A stretch of DNA of 5,519 nt, taken from Bacillota bacterium. GTDB taxonomy: Bacteria; Bacillota; Clostridia; Peptostreptococcales; Anaerovoracaceae. A program made the translations under genes and the position numbers. The notes beneath the pieces were generated by a model. That model did not search any database. It was not told where the DNA came from and saw only the letters and a list, made by a program, of their open reading frames with translations. Below, piece by piece: positions 1 through 5,519 of the stretch (its first letter is position 1; each line of letters opens with the position of its first letter). Location of the stretch: assembly GCA_016282655.1 (NCBI GenBank), contig JAEELK010000037.1:1-5519 (forward strand). Reading direction: 5' to 3'.

Positions 1-1
1 C

Positions 2-655
2 AACCGCGAGCTGCTCACCTACTTCTCCCTGCTGGGCGGCGGCGTTCTGCTGGTCTTCCTGGACCTGCGCCTCAGCGGCTGCTATCAGAGCAGCAGCCAC
101 GCGCTGCGCGAGGCCCTCTTCGAGACCGTCGCCTGGTCCTCCACCGCCGGTCACGTCAGCGCGGATTATACCGCCTGGCCCCTCTTCAGCCAGTGCCTGC
201 TGCTCTTCCTGTCCTGCGCGGGCGCCTGCTCCACCTCCACCGGCGGCGGCATGAAGATCGTCCGCTTCCAGACCATGCTGAGCATCCTGAAGGTCTCCGT
301 GCAGCGCCGCCTCCATCCCCGCGCCTACGTGGCCGTACGGGTGGGCGACCGCGCCCTGCCGGAGGAGACCGTGAACAGCGTCATCAGCTTCCTGCTGCTC
401 TACGTCATGGTCTTCGTCTGCAGCGTGCTCGTCCTCTCGCTGGACGATCTGGACTTCGCCACGAGCTTCGGCGCGGTCTTCGCCACGCTGAACAACGTCG
501 GCGTCGGCGTCGGGATGGTCGGCCCCGGCGGCTCCTTCGCGGTCTTCTCCGCTCCCTGCAAGCTCTATCTCTGCTTCCTCATGCTCCTCGGCAGGCTGGA
601 GCTCTACACCGTGCTGCTCCTCTTCACCCCCGCCTTTTGGAAGAGCGGGCGCTGA
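2..655 (+). CDS. trkH: TrkH-family potassium uptake channel subunit, C-terminal part (5' end outside window)
   Basis: This is the channel-forming membrane subunit of a Trk-type K+ uptake system, which normally works with the cytoplasmic nucleotide-binding protein TrkA. The window holds the last 217 residues, open from base 2 to a TGA at 653-655, covering the third and fourth of the four M1-P-M2 repeats of the family. Visible in order (fragment numbering): a hydrophobic helix at about 5-21; pore loop 3 with filter-like STAG at 47-50; a helix at about 61-76 running into STSTGGGMK (77-85), matching the glycine-rich STGGG-K gating loop in the middle of repeat-3 M2; a basic cytoplasmic loop (about 86-120); a helix at about 124-147; pore loop 4 with LNNVGVGVG (163-171); and a last helix with GRLELYT (197-203) and FTPAFW (208-213), the usual TrkH ending. 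The GRLE ending favours TrkH over KtrB. His51 follows the filter glycine where Phe or Tyr is usual. The gene converges on carB; no trkA lies in the window. Confidence 0.95.
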   Translation, partial: NRELLTYFSLLGGGVLLVFLDLRLSGCYQSSSHALREALFETVAWSSTAGHVSADYTAWPLFSQCLLLFLSCAGACSTSTGGGMKIVRFQTMLSILKVSVQRRLHPRAYVAVRVGDRALPEETVNSVISFLLLYVMVFVCSVLVLSLDDLDFATSFGAVFATLNNVGVGVGMVGPGGSFAVFSAPCKLYLCFLMLLGRLELYTVLLLFTPAFWKSGR

Positions 656-674
656 TCCGCTCCCCGAACGGATC
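654..674. repeat. Small inverted repeat overlapping the trkH stop codon
   Basis: GATCCG at 654-659 is the exact reverse complement of CGGATC at 669-674, giving a possible 6-bp stem with a 9-base loop. The left arm starts inside the trkH TGA (653-655). There is no T-run after it, so it is not a terminator by itself. It may be chance, or an extra stem in the 3' end of the trkH message just before the true terminator. Confidence 0.35.
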
Positions 675-683
675 CTTCACAGC

Positions 684-721
684 AAAAAAACGGCCCCGGC
701 GCTGCGCCGGAGCCGTTTTTT
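684..721. terminator. Bidirectional intrinsic terminator between trkH and carB
   Basis: A run of seven A (684-690) is followed by a GC-rich hairpin (691-715) and six T (716-721, then C and four more T). The stem pairs CGGC (691-694) with GCCG (712-715), then, after one C/A mismatch (695/711), pairs CCGGCGC (696-702) with GCGCCGG (704-710); the innermost pairs probably open to give a 3-5 base loop. On the plus strand the hairpin precedes U6 and should end trkH transcription. On the minus strand the same hairpin precedes U7 and should end the purF-carA-carB transcript 14 bases after the carB stop. The symmetry fits its place between two convergent genes. Confidence 0.9.
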
Positions 722-728
722 CTTTTCC

Positions 729-3700
729 TCAGATCGTGGAGATGCCGAAGTTCACTTCCTCCAGGACGTCCAGCAGCAGGCGCACGGTGTCGAGCGAGGT
801 CAGCATGGTGACGCCGTTCTGCGCCGCGCAGCGGCGGATCGCCACCCCGTCGCCGTAGTGCACGCCGGAGAGGATCGCCCTGGTGTTGATGACGTAGCTC
901 ACGTAGCCCGCCCGCAGCGATTCCAGCACCTCCTCGCTGCCCTCGCTGGGCTTGTGCCGGATGCGCGTGCGGATGCCGTGCTTCCGCAGCACCTCTCCCG
1001 TGAGCGAGGTCGCCTCGATGTTGAAGCCCATGTCATAAAAGCGCCTGATCAGCGGCACGGTCTCCTCTTTGTCCTCGTCCGCCACGCTCACGAGCACCGT
1101 CCCGTAGCTGCGCAGCGTCAGGCCGGAGGCGATCATGGCCTTATAGGCTGCACGGTGCAGCTTCCTGTCGTAGCCGATCGCTTCTCCGGTGGATTTCATC
1201 TCCGGCGAGAGATAGGCGTCCATGCCGCCCAGCTTGGAGAAGGAGAAGGCCGGCACTTTCACGTAATACCGCTCCTGCTCGGGCGGATAGCGCTGCAGGA
1301 TGCCCTGCTCGCGCAGCGTCACGCCCAGCATGGCCAGCGTGCCGATGTCGGCCAGGCTGTAGCCGGTCGCCTTGGAGAGGAAGGGCACGGTCCGGGAGGA
1401 GCGCGGGTTCACTTCGATCACGTAGACCTTCTCCTGCCGGTCCACGATGAACTGGATGTTGAAAAGACCGCGGATCCCGATGCCCAGGCCCAGCCGCTCC
1501 GTGTAGTCCAGGAGCGTCTCCCGCACCTTCTCCGAGAGGCTGCAGGGCGGATAGACGCTGATGGAGTCGCCGGAATGCACGCCCGTCCGCTCCACCAGCT
1601 CCATGATGCCCGGCACGAACACGCTCTGCCCGTCGCAGACCGCGTCCACCTCCACCTCCTTGCCCCGGATGTACTTGTCCACCAGCACGGGCTTCTCCGC
1701 GTCGATCGCCACCGCGCTCTTCAGGTAGCTCCACATGGACTCCTCCTTGGCGACGATCTGCATGGCGCGTCCGCCGAGCACGAAGCTGGGGCGGACCAGC
1801 ACCGGATAGCCGATGCGGCGGGCGGCCGCCACGCCGGCCTCGATGCTCGTAACAGCCTCTCCCGGCGGCTGCGGGATCTGCAGCGAGAGCAGCAGATGCT
1901 CAAAGGCGTCGCGGTTCTCCGCCCGTTCGATCGCATCGCAGTCCGTGCCGATGATCCGCACGCCGCGGCCGCGCAGGGGCTCCGCCAGGTTGATGGCCGT
2001 CTGCCCGCCCAGGGTGGTGATGACGCCCTCCGGCTCTTCCAGACGGATGATGTTCATCACGTCCTCCACGCAGAGCGGCTCGAAATAGAGCTTGTCCGCG
2101 CAGCTGTAATCCGTGGAGACGGTCTCCGGGTTGTTGTTGATGATGATTGCCTCATAGCCCGCCTTTTTGATGGTCTGCACCGCGTGGACGGTCGAGTAAT
2201 CGAACTCGATCCCCTGCCCGATCCGGATGGGGCCGGAGCCGAGCACGATGATCTTGCGGCGCGCGGAGACGCGGGATTCGTTCTCCTCCTCGTAGGTGGA
2301 ATAGAAGTAAGGCACGTAGCTCTCGAATTCGGAGGCGCAGGTGTCGATCATCTTGTAGACCGGCCGGATCCCGGCCGCTTCCCGCAGCTCGAAGACCGCC
2401 GCTTCGTCCCGCTGCCAGAGCCGGCCGATCTCCCGATCGGAAAAGCCCATGCGCTTCGCCGCGCGCAGCATGGCGGTATCGTCCGGCGCGTCCCGCAGCG
2501 CGCGCTCCATCTCCACGATGTTCCGGATCTTGCGCAGGAAGAAGAGGTCGATCTCCGTCGCCGCCGCGACGCGTTCCGCGGCGCAGCCGAGCCGGAAGAG
2601 CTCCGCCAGCGCGAAGATCCGGTCATCCGTGCCGGTCCTGACGTAATCCAGAAGCTCTTCTTCGTCCCAGGCGTCGAATTTGGGCAGATGCAGATGATAC
2701 GCGCCGCTCTCCAGCGAGCGGACCCCCTTCAGCAGGCTCTCCTCAAACGTGCGGCCGACGCTCATGACCTCGCCGGTGGCCTTCATCTGCGTGGAGAGGC
2801 GGTTGTTCGCGTCCGCGAACTTATCGAAGGGGAAGCGCGGCAGCTTGGTGACCACGTAGTCCAGCGCCGGCTCGAAGGCCGCCGGCGTGTTGGCGATGCG
2901 GATCTCGTCCAGCGTCATGCCGATGCCGATCTTGGCGGAGACGCGCGCGATGGGATAGCCGCTGGCCTTGGACGCCAGCGCGGAGGAGCGGGAGACCCGC
3001 GGGTTGACCTCGATCAGATAGTACTGCAGGGAATTCGGGTCCAGCGCGAACTGCACGTTGCAGCCGCCGCAGATCCCGAGGGCGCGGATGATCTTCAGCG
3101 CGCTGTCCCGCAGCATGTGATACTCTTTGTTCGTCAGGGTCTGCGAAGGGCAGACCACGATGGAATCGCCGGTGTGGATGCCCACCGGATCCAGGTTCTC
3201 CATGTTGCAGATGGTGATCGCGGTGTCGTTCTGGTCGCGGATCACCTCGTATTCGATCTCCTTGAATCCCCGCACGCTCTTCTCGATCAGGACCTGCCGC
3301 ACAGGGGAGAGCTCGAGCGCGTGCCCGAGCAGGGCCAGGAGCGCCTTCCGGTCCTCCGCGAAGCCGCCGCCCGTTCCGCCCAGCGTGAAGGCGGGGCGCA
3401 GCACCAGCGGATAGCCGATCCGCTCCGCGACCGCGAGGCCTTCCTCCATCGATCCGGCGACGTCCGAGGGCAGGATCGGCTCGCCGAGCTCCCGGCAGAG
3501 GCGTTTGAAGGCGTCTCTGTCCTCTGCCATCTCGATGGAACGGCTGTCCGTGCCGAGCAGCTCCACGCCGCACTCGGCCAAAACGCCCTTCTTCTCCAGC
3601 TGCATGGCGAGATTCAGGCCCGTCTGCCCGCCGATGCCGGGCAGGATCGCGTCCGGCCGTTCGTAGCGGATGATCTTCGCCAGATATTCCAGGGTCAGCG

Positions 3701-3902
3701 GTTCCATATAGACCTTGTCCGCGACCGCGTGGTCCGTCATGATGGTGGCGGGGTTGGAGTTGCAGAGGATGACCTCATAGCCTTCCTCCTTCAGCGCCAG
3801 GCAGGCCTGCGTCCCGGCGTAGTCGAATTCCGCGGCCTGGCCGATCACGATGGGGCCGGAACCGATGACCAGCACTTTACGGATGTCTTTTCGTTTGGGC
3901 AT
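729..3902 (-). CDS. carB: Carbamoyl-phosphate synthase (glutamine-hydrolysing), large subunit
   Basis: The large subunit makes carbamoyl phosphate from bicarbonate, two ATP and ammonia channelled from CarA, feeding pyrimidine and arginine synthesis in the cytoplasm. It is 1057 residues, close to E. coli CarB (1073). The N-terminal carboxyphosphate half (about 1-400) shows GSGPIVIGQ (14-22), Arg129, Arg169 in VLRP, Glu215, His243, Gln284, and Glu298/Asn300 in EVNPR, matching ATP and metal ligands of E. coli. An oligomerisation region (about 400-550) follows. The second ATP-grasp half starts with GSGPIRIG (555-562) and has its own EVNPR at Glu830. The allosteric MGS-like domain covers about 930-1057. 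Five of six recalled E. coli UMP/IMP-site residues are kept (Lys945, Thr965, Thr968, Lys984, Asn1006), while the sixth is Arg1008. The start chosen is the ATG at 3902, giving the conserved MPKRKDI beginning and preceded by a good Shine-Dalgarno. An upstream in-frame start at 4103 would add 67 non-homologous residues lying in carA. The gene overlaps carA by 26 bases. Confidence 0.98.
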   Translation of the reverse strand: MPKRKDIRKVLVIGSGPIVIGQAAEFDYAGTQACLALKEEGYEVILCNSNPATIMTDHAVADKVYMEPLTLEYLAKIIRYERPDAILPGIGGQTGLNLAMQLEKKGVLAECGVELLGTDSRSIEMAEDRDAFKRLCRELGEPILPSDVAGSMEEGLAVAERIGYPLVLRPAFTLGGTGGGFAEDRKALLALLGHALELSPVRQVLIEKSVRGFKEIEYEVIRDQNDTAITICNMENLDPVGIHTGDSIVVCPSQTLTNKEYHMLRDSALKIIRALGICGGCNVQFALDPNSLQYYLIEVNPRVSRSSALASKASGYPIARVSAKIGIGMTLDEIRIANTPAAFEPALDYVVTKLPRFPFDKFADANNRLSTQMKATGEVMSVGRTFEESLLKGVRSLESGAYHLHLPKFDAWDEEELLDYVRTGTDDRIFALAELFRLGCAAERVAAATEIDLFFLRKIRNIVEMERALRDAPDDTAMLRAAKRMGFSDREIGRLWQRDEAAVFELREAAGIRPVYKMIDTCASEFESYVPYFYSTYEEENESRVSARRKIIVLGSGPIRIGQGIEFDYSTVHAVQTIKKAGYEAIIINNNPETVSTDYSCADKLYFEPLCVEDVMNIIRLEEPEGVITTLGGQTAINLAEPLRGRGVRIIGTDCDAIERAENRDAFEHLLLSLQIPQPPGEAVTSIEAGVAAARRIGYPVLVRPSFVLGGRAMQIVAKEESMWSYLKSAVAIDAEKPVLVDKYIRGKEVEVDAVCDGQSVFVPGIMELVERTGVHSGDSISVYPPCSLSEKVRETLLDYTERLGLGIGIRGLFNIQFIVDRQEKVYVIEVNPRSSRTVPFLSKATGYSLADIGTLAMLGVTLREQGILQRYPPEQERYYVKVPAFSFSKLGGMDAYLSPEMKSTGEAIGYDRKLHRAAYKAMIASGLTLRSYGTVLVSVADEDKEETVPLIRRFYDMGFNIEATSLTGEVLRKHGIRTRIRHKPSEGSEEVLESLRAGYVSYVINTRAILSGVHYGDGVAIRRCAAQNGVTMLTSLDTVRLLLDVLEEVNFGISTI

Positions 3903-4992
3903 GGCCGACTCCTCTCTCCATGGCCCGCAGGAAGCGGTCGAACAGATATGTGCTGTCCTGCGGTCCCGGCGCGCTCTCCGGATGATACTGTACGCTGAAC
4001 GCTCTGTCCGCCTCGCAGGAGATGCCCTCCACGGTGCCGTCCAGCAGATTGAGATGCGTGACCACGAGCGCTGTATCCGCGATGCTCTCCGCGGCCACGG
4101 CATAGGAATGATTCTGCGAAGTGATCTCGATCCTCCCGCTGCAGAGCTCCCGGACCGGGTGGTTCCCGCCGCGGTGGCCGAATTTCAGCTTATAGATCTC
4201 CGCGCCGTATGCCAGGGCGATGATCTGATGGCCGAGGCAGATGCCGAAGACCGGAAAGCGCCCGAGCAGGGCGCGTACGGTCCGGACCGTCTCCGGCACG
4301 TCGCGCGGATCGCCCGGGCCGTTGGAGAGAAAGACGCCGTCCGGCCGCAGCGCCTCGATGGCCTCTGCCGGCGTGTCCCAGGGCACCACGCTCACGCGGC
4401 AGCCGCGACGCGTCAGCGAGCGCACGATGTTCCGCTTCATGCCGCAGTCGATCGCGACCACGTGGAAACGTTCTTCCTCCGCCCGCGCCTCCCAGGGCGC
4501 TCCGCAGCTGACCCGGGAGACCGCGTCGCGCGGGAGCTCCGCGCTGCGCAGCCGCTCCAGCCCCTCCGCCAGCGGTGTCGCGGCGTCCGTGATCAAGGCC
4601 TTCCGACTGCCGTAATCGCGGATGGAACGATCGAGCTTTCTGCTGTCCACACCGGAAACGCCGACGATCCCGAAGCGCTCCATCACGCTGCCCAGCGTCT
4701 CTTCGCTGCGAAAGTTCGAGGGCTCGTCGTTGTATTCCCGCACGATCAGCGCCCCGATGCTCGGCCGCTCCGTCTCGTAGTCCTCCGCCGCCATGCCGTA
4801 GTTGCCGATCAGCGGATAGGTCATCACCACCGCCTGGTCCGTGTAGGAGGGATCCGAGAGGATCTCCTGGTAGCCGACCATGGAGGTGTTGAACACGATC
4901 TCCAGGATCCGCTCTCCCGCCGCGCCGAATCCCTGGCCGAGGAACTCCTGTCCGTCCTCCAATATGATCTTTCTGCCGGGTCCTCCCGTCAT
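3877..4992 (-). CDS. carA: Carbamoyl-phosphate synthase, small (glutaminase) subunit
   Basis: CarA hydrolyses glutamine and passes the ammonia through an internal tunnel to CarB. The protein is 371 residues, in the usual range for the family (about 360-385). The N-terminal small-chain domain (about 7-140) has the typical VFNTSMVGYQEILSDPSY stretch (33-50), MTYPLIGNYG (57-66) and GVDSRKL (114-120). The C-terminal class I glutamine amidotransferase domain (about 175-358) has NGPGDP (224-229), the nucleophile elbow GICLGHQ with catalytic Cys252, FGHRGGNHPV (271-280), and QYHPES with His337 and Glu339 completing the triad, so it should be active. The ATG at 4992 is preceded by AGAAGGA and overlaps the purF stop as ATGA. 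The last 26 bases overlap the start of carB. With no gap on either side, carA probably has no promoter or attenuator of its own just upstream and depends on transcription from purF or further upstream. Confidence 0.98.
   Translation of the reverse strand: MTGGPGRKIILEDGQEFLGQGFGAAGERILEIVFNTSMVGYQEILSDPSYTDQAVVMTYPLIGNYGMAAEDYETERPSIGALIVREYNDEPSNFRSEETLGSVMERFGIVGVSGVDSRKLDRSIRDYGSRKALITDAATPLAEGLERLRSAELPRDAVSRVSCGAPWEARAEEERFHVVAIDCGMKRNIVRSLTRRGCRVSVVPWDTPAEAIEALRPDGVFLSNGPGDPRDVPETVRTVRALLGRFPVFGICLGHQIIALAYGAEIYKLKFGHRGGNHPVRELCSGRIEITSQNHSYAVAAESIADTALVVTHLNLLDGTVEGISCEADRAFSVQYHPESAPGPQDSTYLFDRFLRAMERGVGHAQTKRHP
3909..3919 (-). promoter_or_regulatory. Shine-Dalgarno of carB, inside carA
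   Basis: Read on the minus strand, a purine-rich stretch GGAGAGAGGAG (3919-3909) ends 6 bases before the carB ATG (3902-3900). It lies in the last codons of carA (Glu-Arg-Gly region). It fixes the carB start and implies that ribosomes finishing carA can restart on carB, which would help balanced synthesis of the two subunits. Confidence 0.85.
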
Positions 4993-5519
4993 GGCCGCAT
5001 TCCTTCTTTCGTCCGCGCGGACAGCCTCTGTTCAAAGCGGTCCTTTCTCGTGTCTGCCGGTATCCGGGTGGGATAGCGGCCGTCAAAACAGGCGCTGCAG
5101 TATCCTTCTCCGCCGGACAGCGCGCCCAGGCTCTCCAGCGGCAGGAATCCGAGAGAATCGACGCCGATCCGCTCCGCGATCTCCGGCACGGAATGGCGGC
5201 AGGCGATCAGATCCTCCTGCGAGTCGATGTCCGTGCCGTAAAAGCACGGGAAGAGAAAGGGCGGCGCGGAGACCCGCATGTGGATCTCCTTCGCGCCGGC
5301 TTCCCGCAGCAGCGAGACGATGCGCCGGCTCGTCGTTCCGCGGACGATCGAATCGTCGATCAGCACGACGCGCTTCCCCCGCACCACGTCCTCCACGGCG
5401 GCAAGCTTGATCTTCACCTGGTCCATCCTGTCCCCGGGCGCGATGAAGGTCCTGCCGACGTATTTGTTCTTGATGAAGCCGATCCCGTAGGGGATCCCGG
5501 AGGCTCTGCTGAAGCCGAG
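4989..5519 (-). CDS. purF: Amidophosphoribosyltransferase, C-terminal part (5' end outside window)
   Basis: PurF transfers ammonia from glutamine to PRPP to give 5-phosphoribosylamine, the first committed step of purine synthesis. The last 176 residues are present, open to the window edge at 5519 and ending with TGA at 4991-4989. They belong to the phosphoribosyltransferase domain. KNKYVGRTFI (fragment 17-26) is strongly conserved in PurF, and VVLIDDSIVRGTTS (51-64) is the PRPP-binding loop. PCFYGTD (91-97), then C-S-A-C at Cys141 and Cys144 followed by FDGRYPT, match the cysteine positions that hold the [4Fe-4S] cluster in Bacillus-type PurF; the fourth ligand would lie upstream, outside the window. 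The N-terminal glutaminase domain, with its Cys nucleophile and possible propeptide, is also outside. The linker before the last two cysteines is several residues shorter than I recall for B. subtilis. The stop overlaps the carA start by 4 bases, placing purF first among the visible genes of a purF-carA-carB transcript. Confidence 0.96.
   Translation of the reverse strand, partial: LGFSRASGIPYGIGFIKNKYVGRTFIAPGDRMDQVKIKLAAVEDVVRGKRVVLIDDSIVRGTTSRRIVSLLREAGAKEIHMRVSAPPFLFPCFYGTDIDSQEDLIACRHSVPEIAERIGVDSLGFLPLESLGALSGGEGYCSACFDGRYPTRIPADTRKDRFEQRLSARTKEGMRP
5001..5007 (-). promoter_or_regulatory. Shine-Dalgarno of carA, inside purF
   Basis: AGAAGGA on the minus strand (5007-5001) lies 8 bases before the carA ATG (4992-4990) and within the last purF codons (Lys-Glu-Gly). 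Together with the ATGA stop/start overlap it indicates reinitiation by ribosomes leaving purF. Confidence 0.8.

Noticed and set aside
251..655. A short 134-residue membrane protein starting at the ATG at 251
   Set aside because: The frame is open upstream to the window edge and the upstream residues carry the TrkH third pore loop and the STGGG segment, so the ATG is an internal methionine of a longer TrkH.
193..858. Plus-strand open frame of 221 codons over the trkH end and the carB end
   Set aside because: It is out of frame with the trkH sequence, is arginine-rich without motifs, and runs through the terminator into antisense carB.
1141..1734. Minus-strand open frames in other frames within carB and carA (also 2348-2626, 2821-3573, 4190-5086)
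   Set aside because: They overlap carB or carA on the same strand in the wrong frame and show low-complexity Arg/Gly/Ala-rich translations typical of GC-rich frame shadows.
1734..2345. Internal similarity between the two halves of carB as a DNA repeat
   Set aside because: The two ATP-grasp halves are an ancient protein-level duplication common to all CarB proteins. I saw no recent nucleotide-level repeat.
858..3998. Plus-strand open frame of 1046 codons as a real gene
   Set aside because: It lies entirely opposite the well-conserved carB (and the 3' end of carA), in the register where sense-codon avoidance of TTA, CTA and TCA keeps it open. It begins with GTG, and its composition is that of reverse-complemented coding sequence with no known domain.
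3903..4103. 67-residue N-terminal extension of carB from an upstream in-frame start
   Set aside because: The extension is the carA sequence read in another frame. The CarB family begins at the MPKRKDI equivalent, which has a strong Shine-Dalgarno 6 bases upstream.
3850..5076. Plus-strand open frame of 408 codons opposite carA
   Set aside because: It shares codon register with carA on the opposite strand and has no recognisable motif. carA has a complete catalytic triad and family-typical length, so this is a shadow.
4989..5426. A separate 145-residue phosphoribosyltransferase starting at 5426
   Set aside because: The frame continues upstream with PurF-specific sequence (SGIPYGIGFIKNKYVGRTFI), so the gene is simply cut by the window edge.

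Overview
The window looks like ordinary chromosomal core sequence from a GC-rich bacterium (roughly 60-65% GC by eye). The protein sequences are closest, from memory of these families, to Clostridia-type Firmicutes. CarB has the Gram-positive style of allosteric domain, and PurF keeps the cysteine pattern of the iron-sulfur (Bacillus-type) enzyme rather than the E. coli one. No database was searched, so the lineage is an inference.

Layout, left to right. Positions 2-655 (+) hold the C-terminal 217 residues of a TrkH potassium-uptake channel subunit. Positions 656-728 are a short intergenic space with a small inverted repeat and a strong A-tract/GC-hairpin/T-tract terminator that can serve both strands. 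Everything to its right is on the minus strand, in transcription order purF (3' part, 5519-4989), carA (4992-3877), carB (3902-729). trkH and carB therefore converge on the shared terminator. No stretch over 300 bases lacks a gene.

The three minus-strand genes are tightly packed. The purF stop and carA start share an ATGA (4-base overlap), and carA and carB overlap by 26 bases. Each downstream gene has its Shine-Dalgarno sequence inside the preceding gene. This indicates one transcript with translational coupling, driven from a promoter outside the window. PurF makes phosphoribosylamine from PRPP and glutamine, the first committed purine step. CarA and CarB make carbamoyl phosphate from glutamine, bicarbonate and ATP for pyrimidines and arginine. 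The cluster thus ties two glutamine-consuming entry points of nucleotide synthesis together, with no room for a separate pyrimidine or arginine control region immediately before carA.

I found no unknown system, mobile element, CRISPR array or RNA gene. The points most worth a second look are the purF-carA-carB linkage, the make-up of the CarB effector sites (nucleotide site mostly kept, one ornithine-site residue replaced), an unusual histidine at the third TrkH filter, and a 1046-codon antisense open frame that is best explained by codon avoidance.
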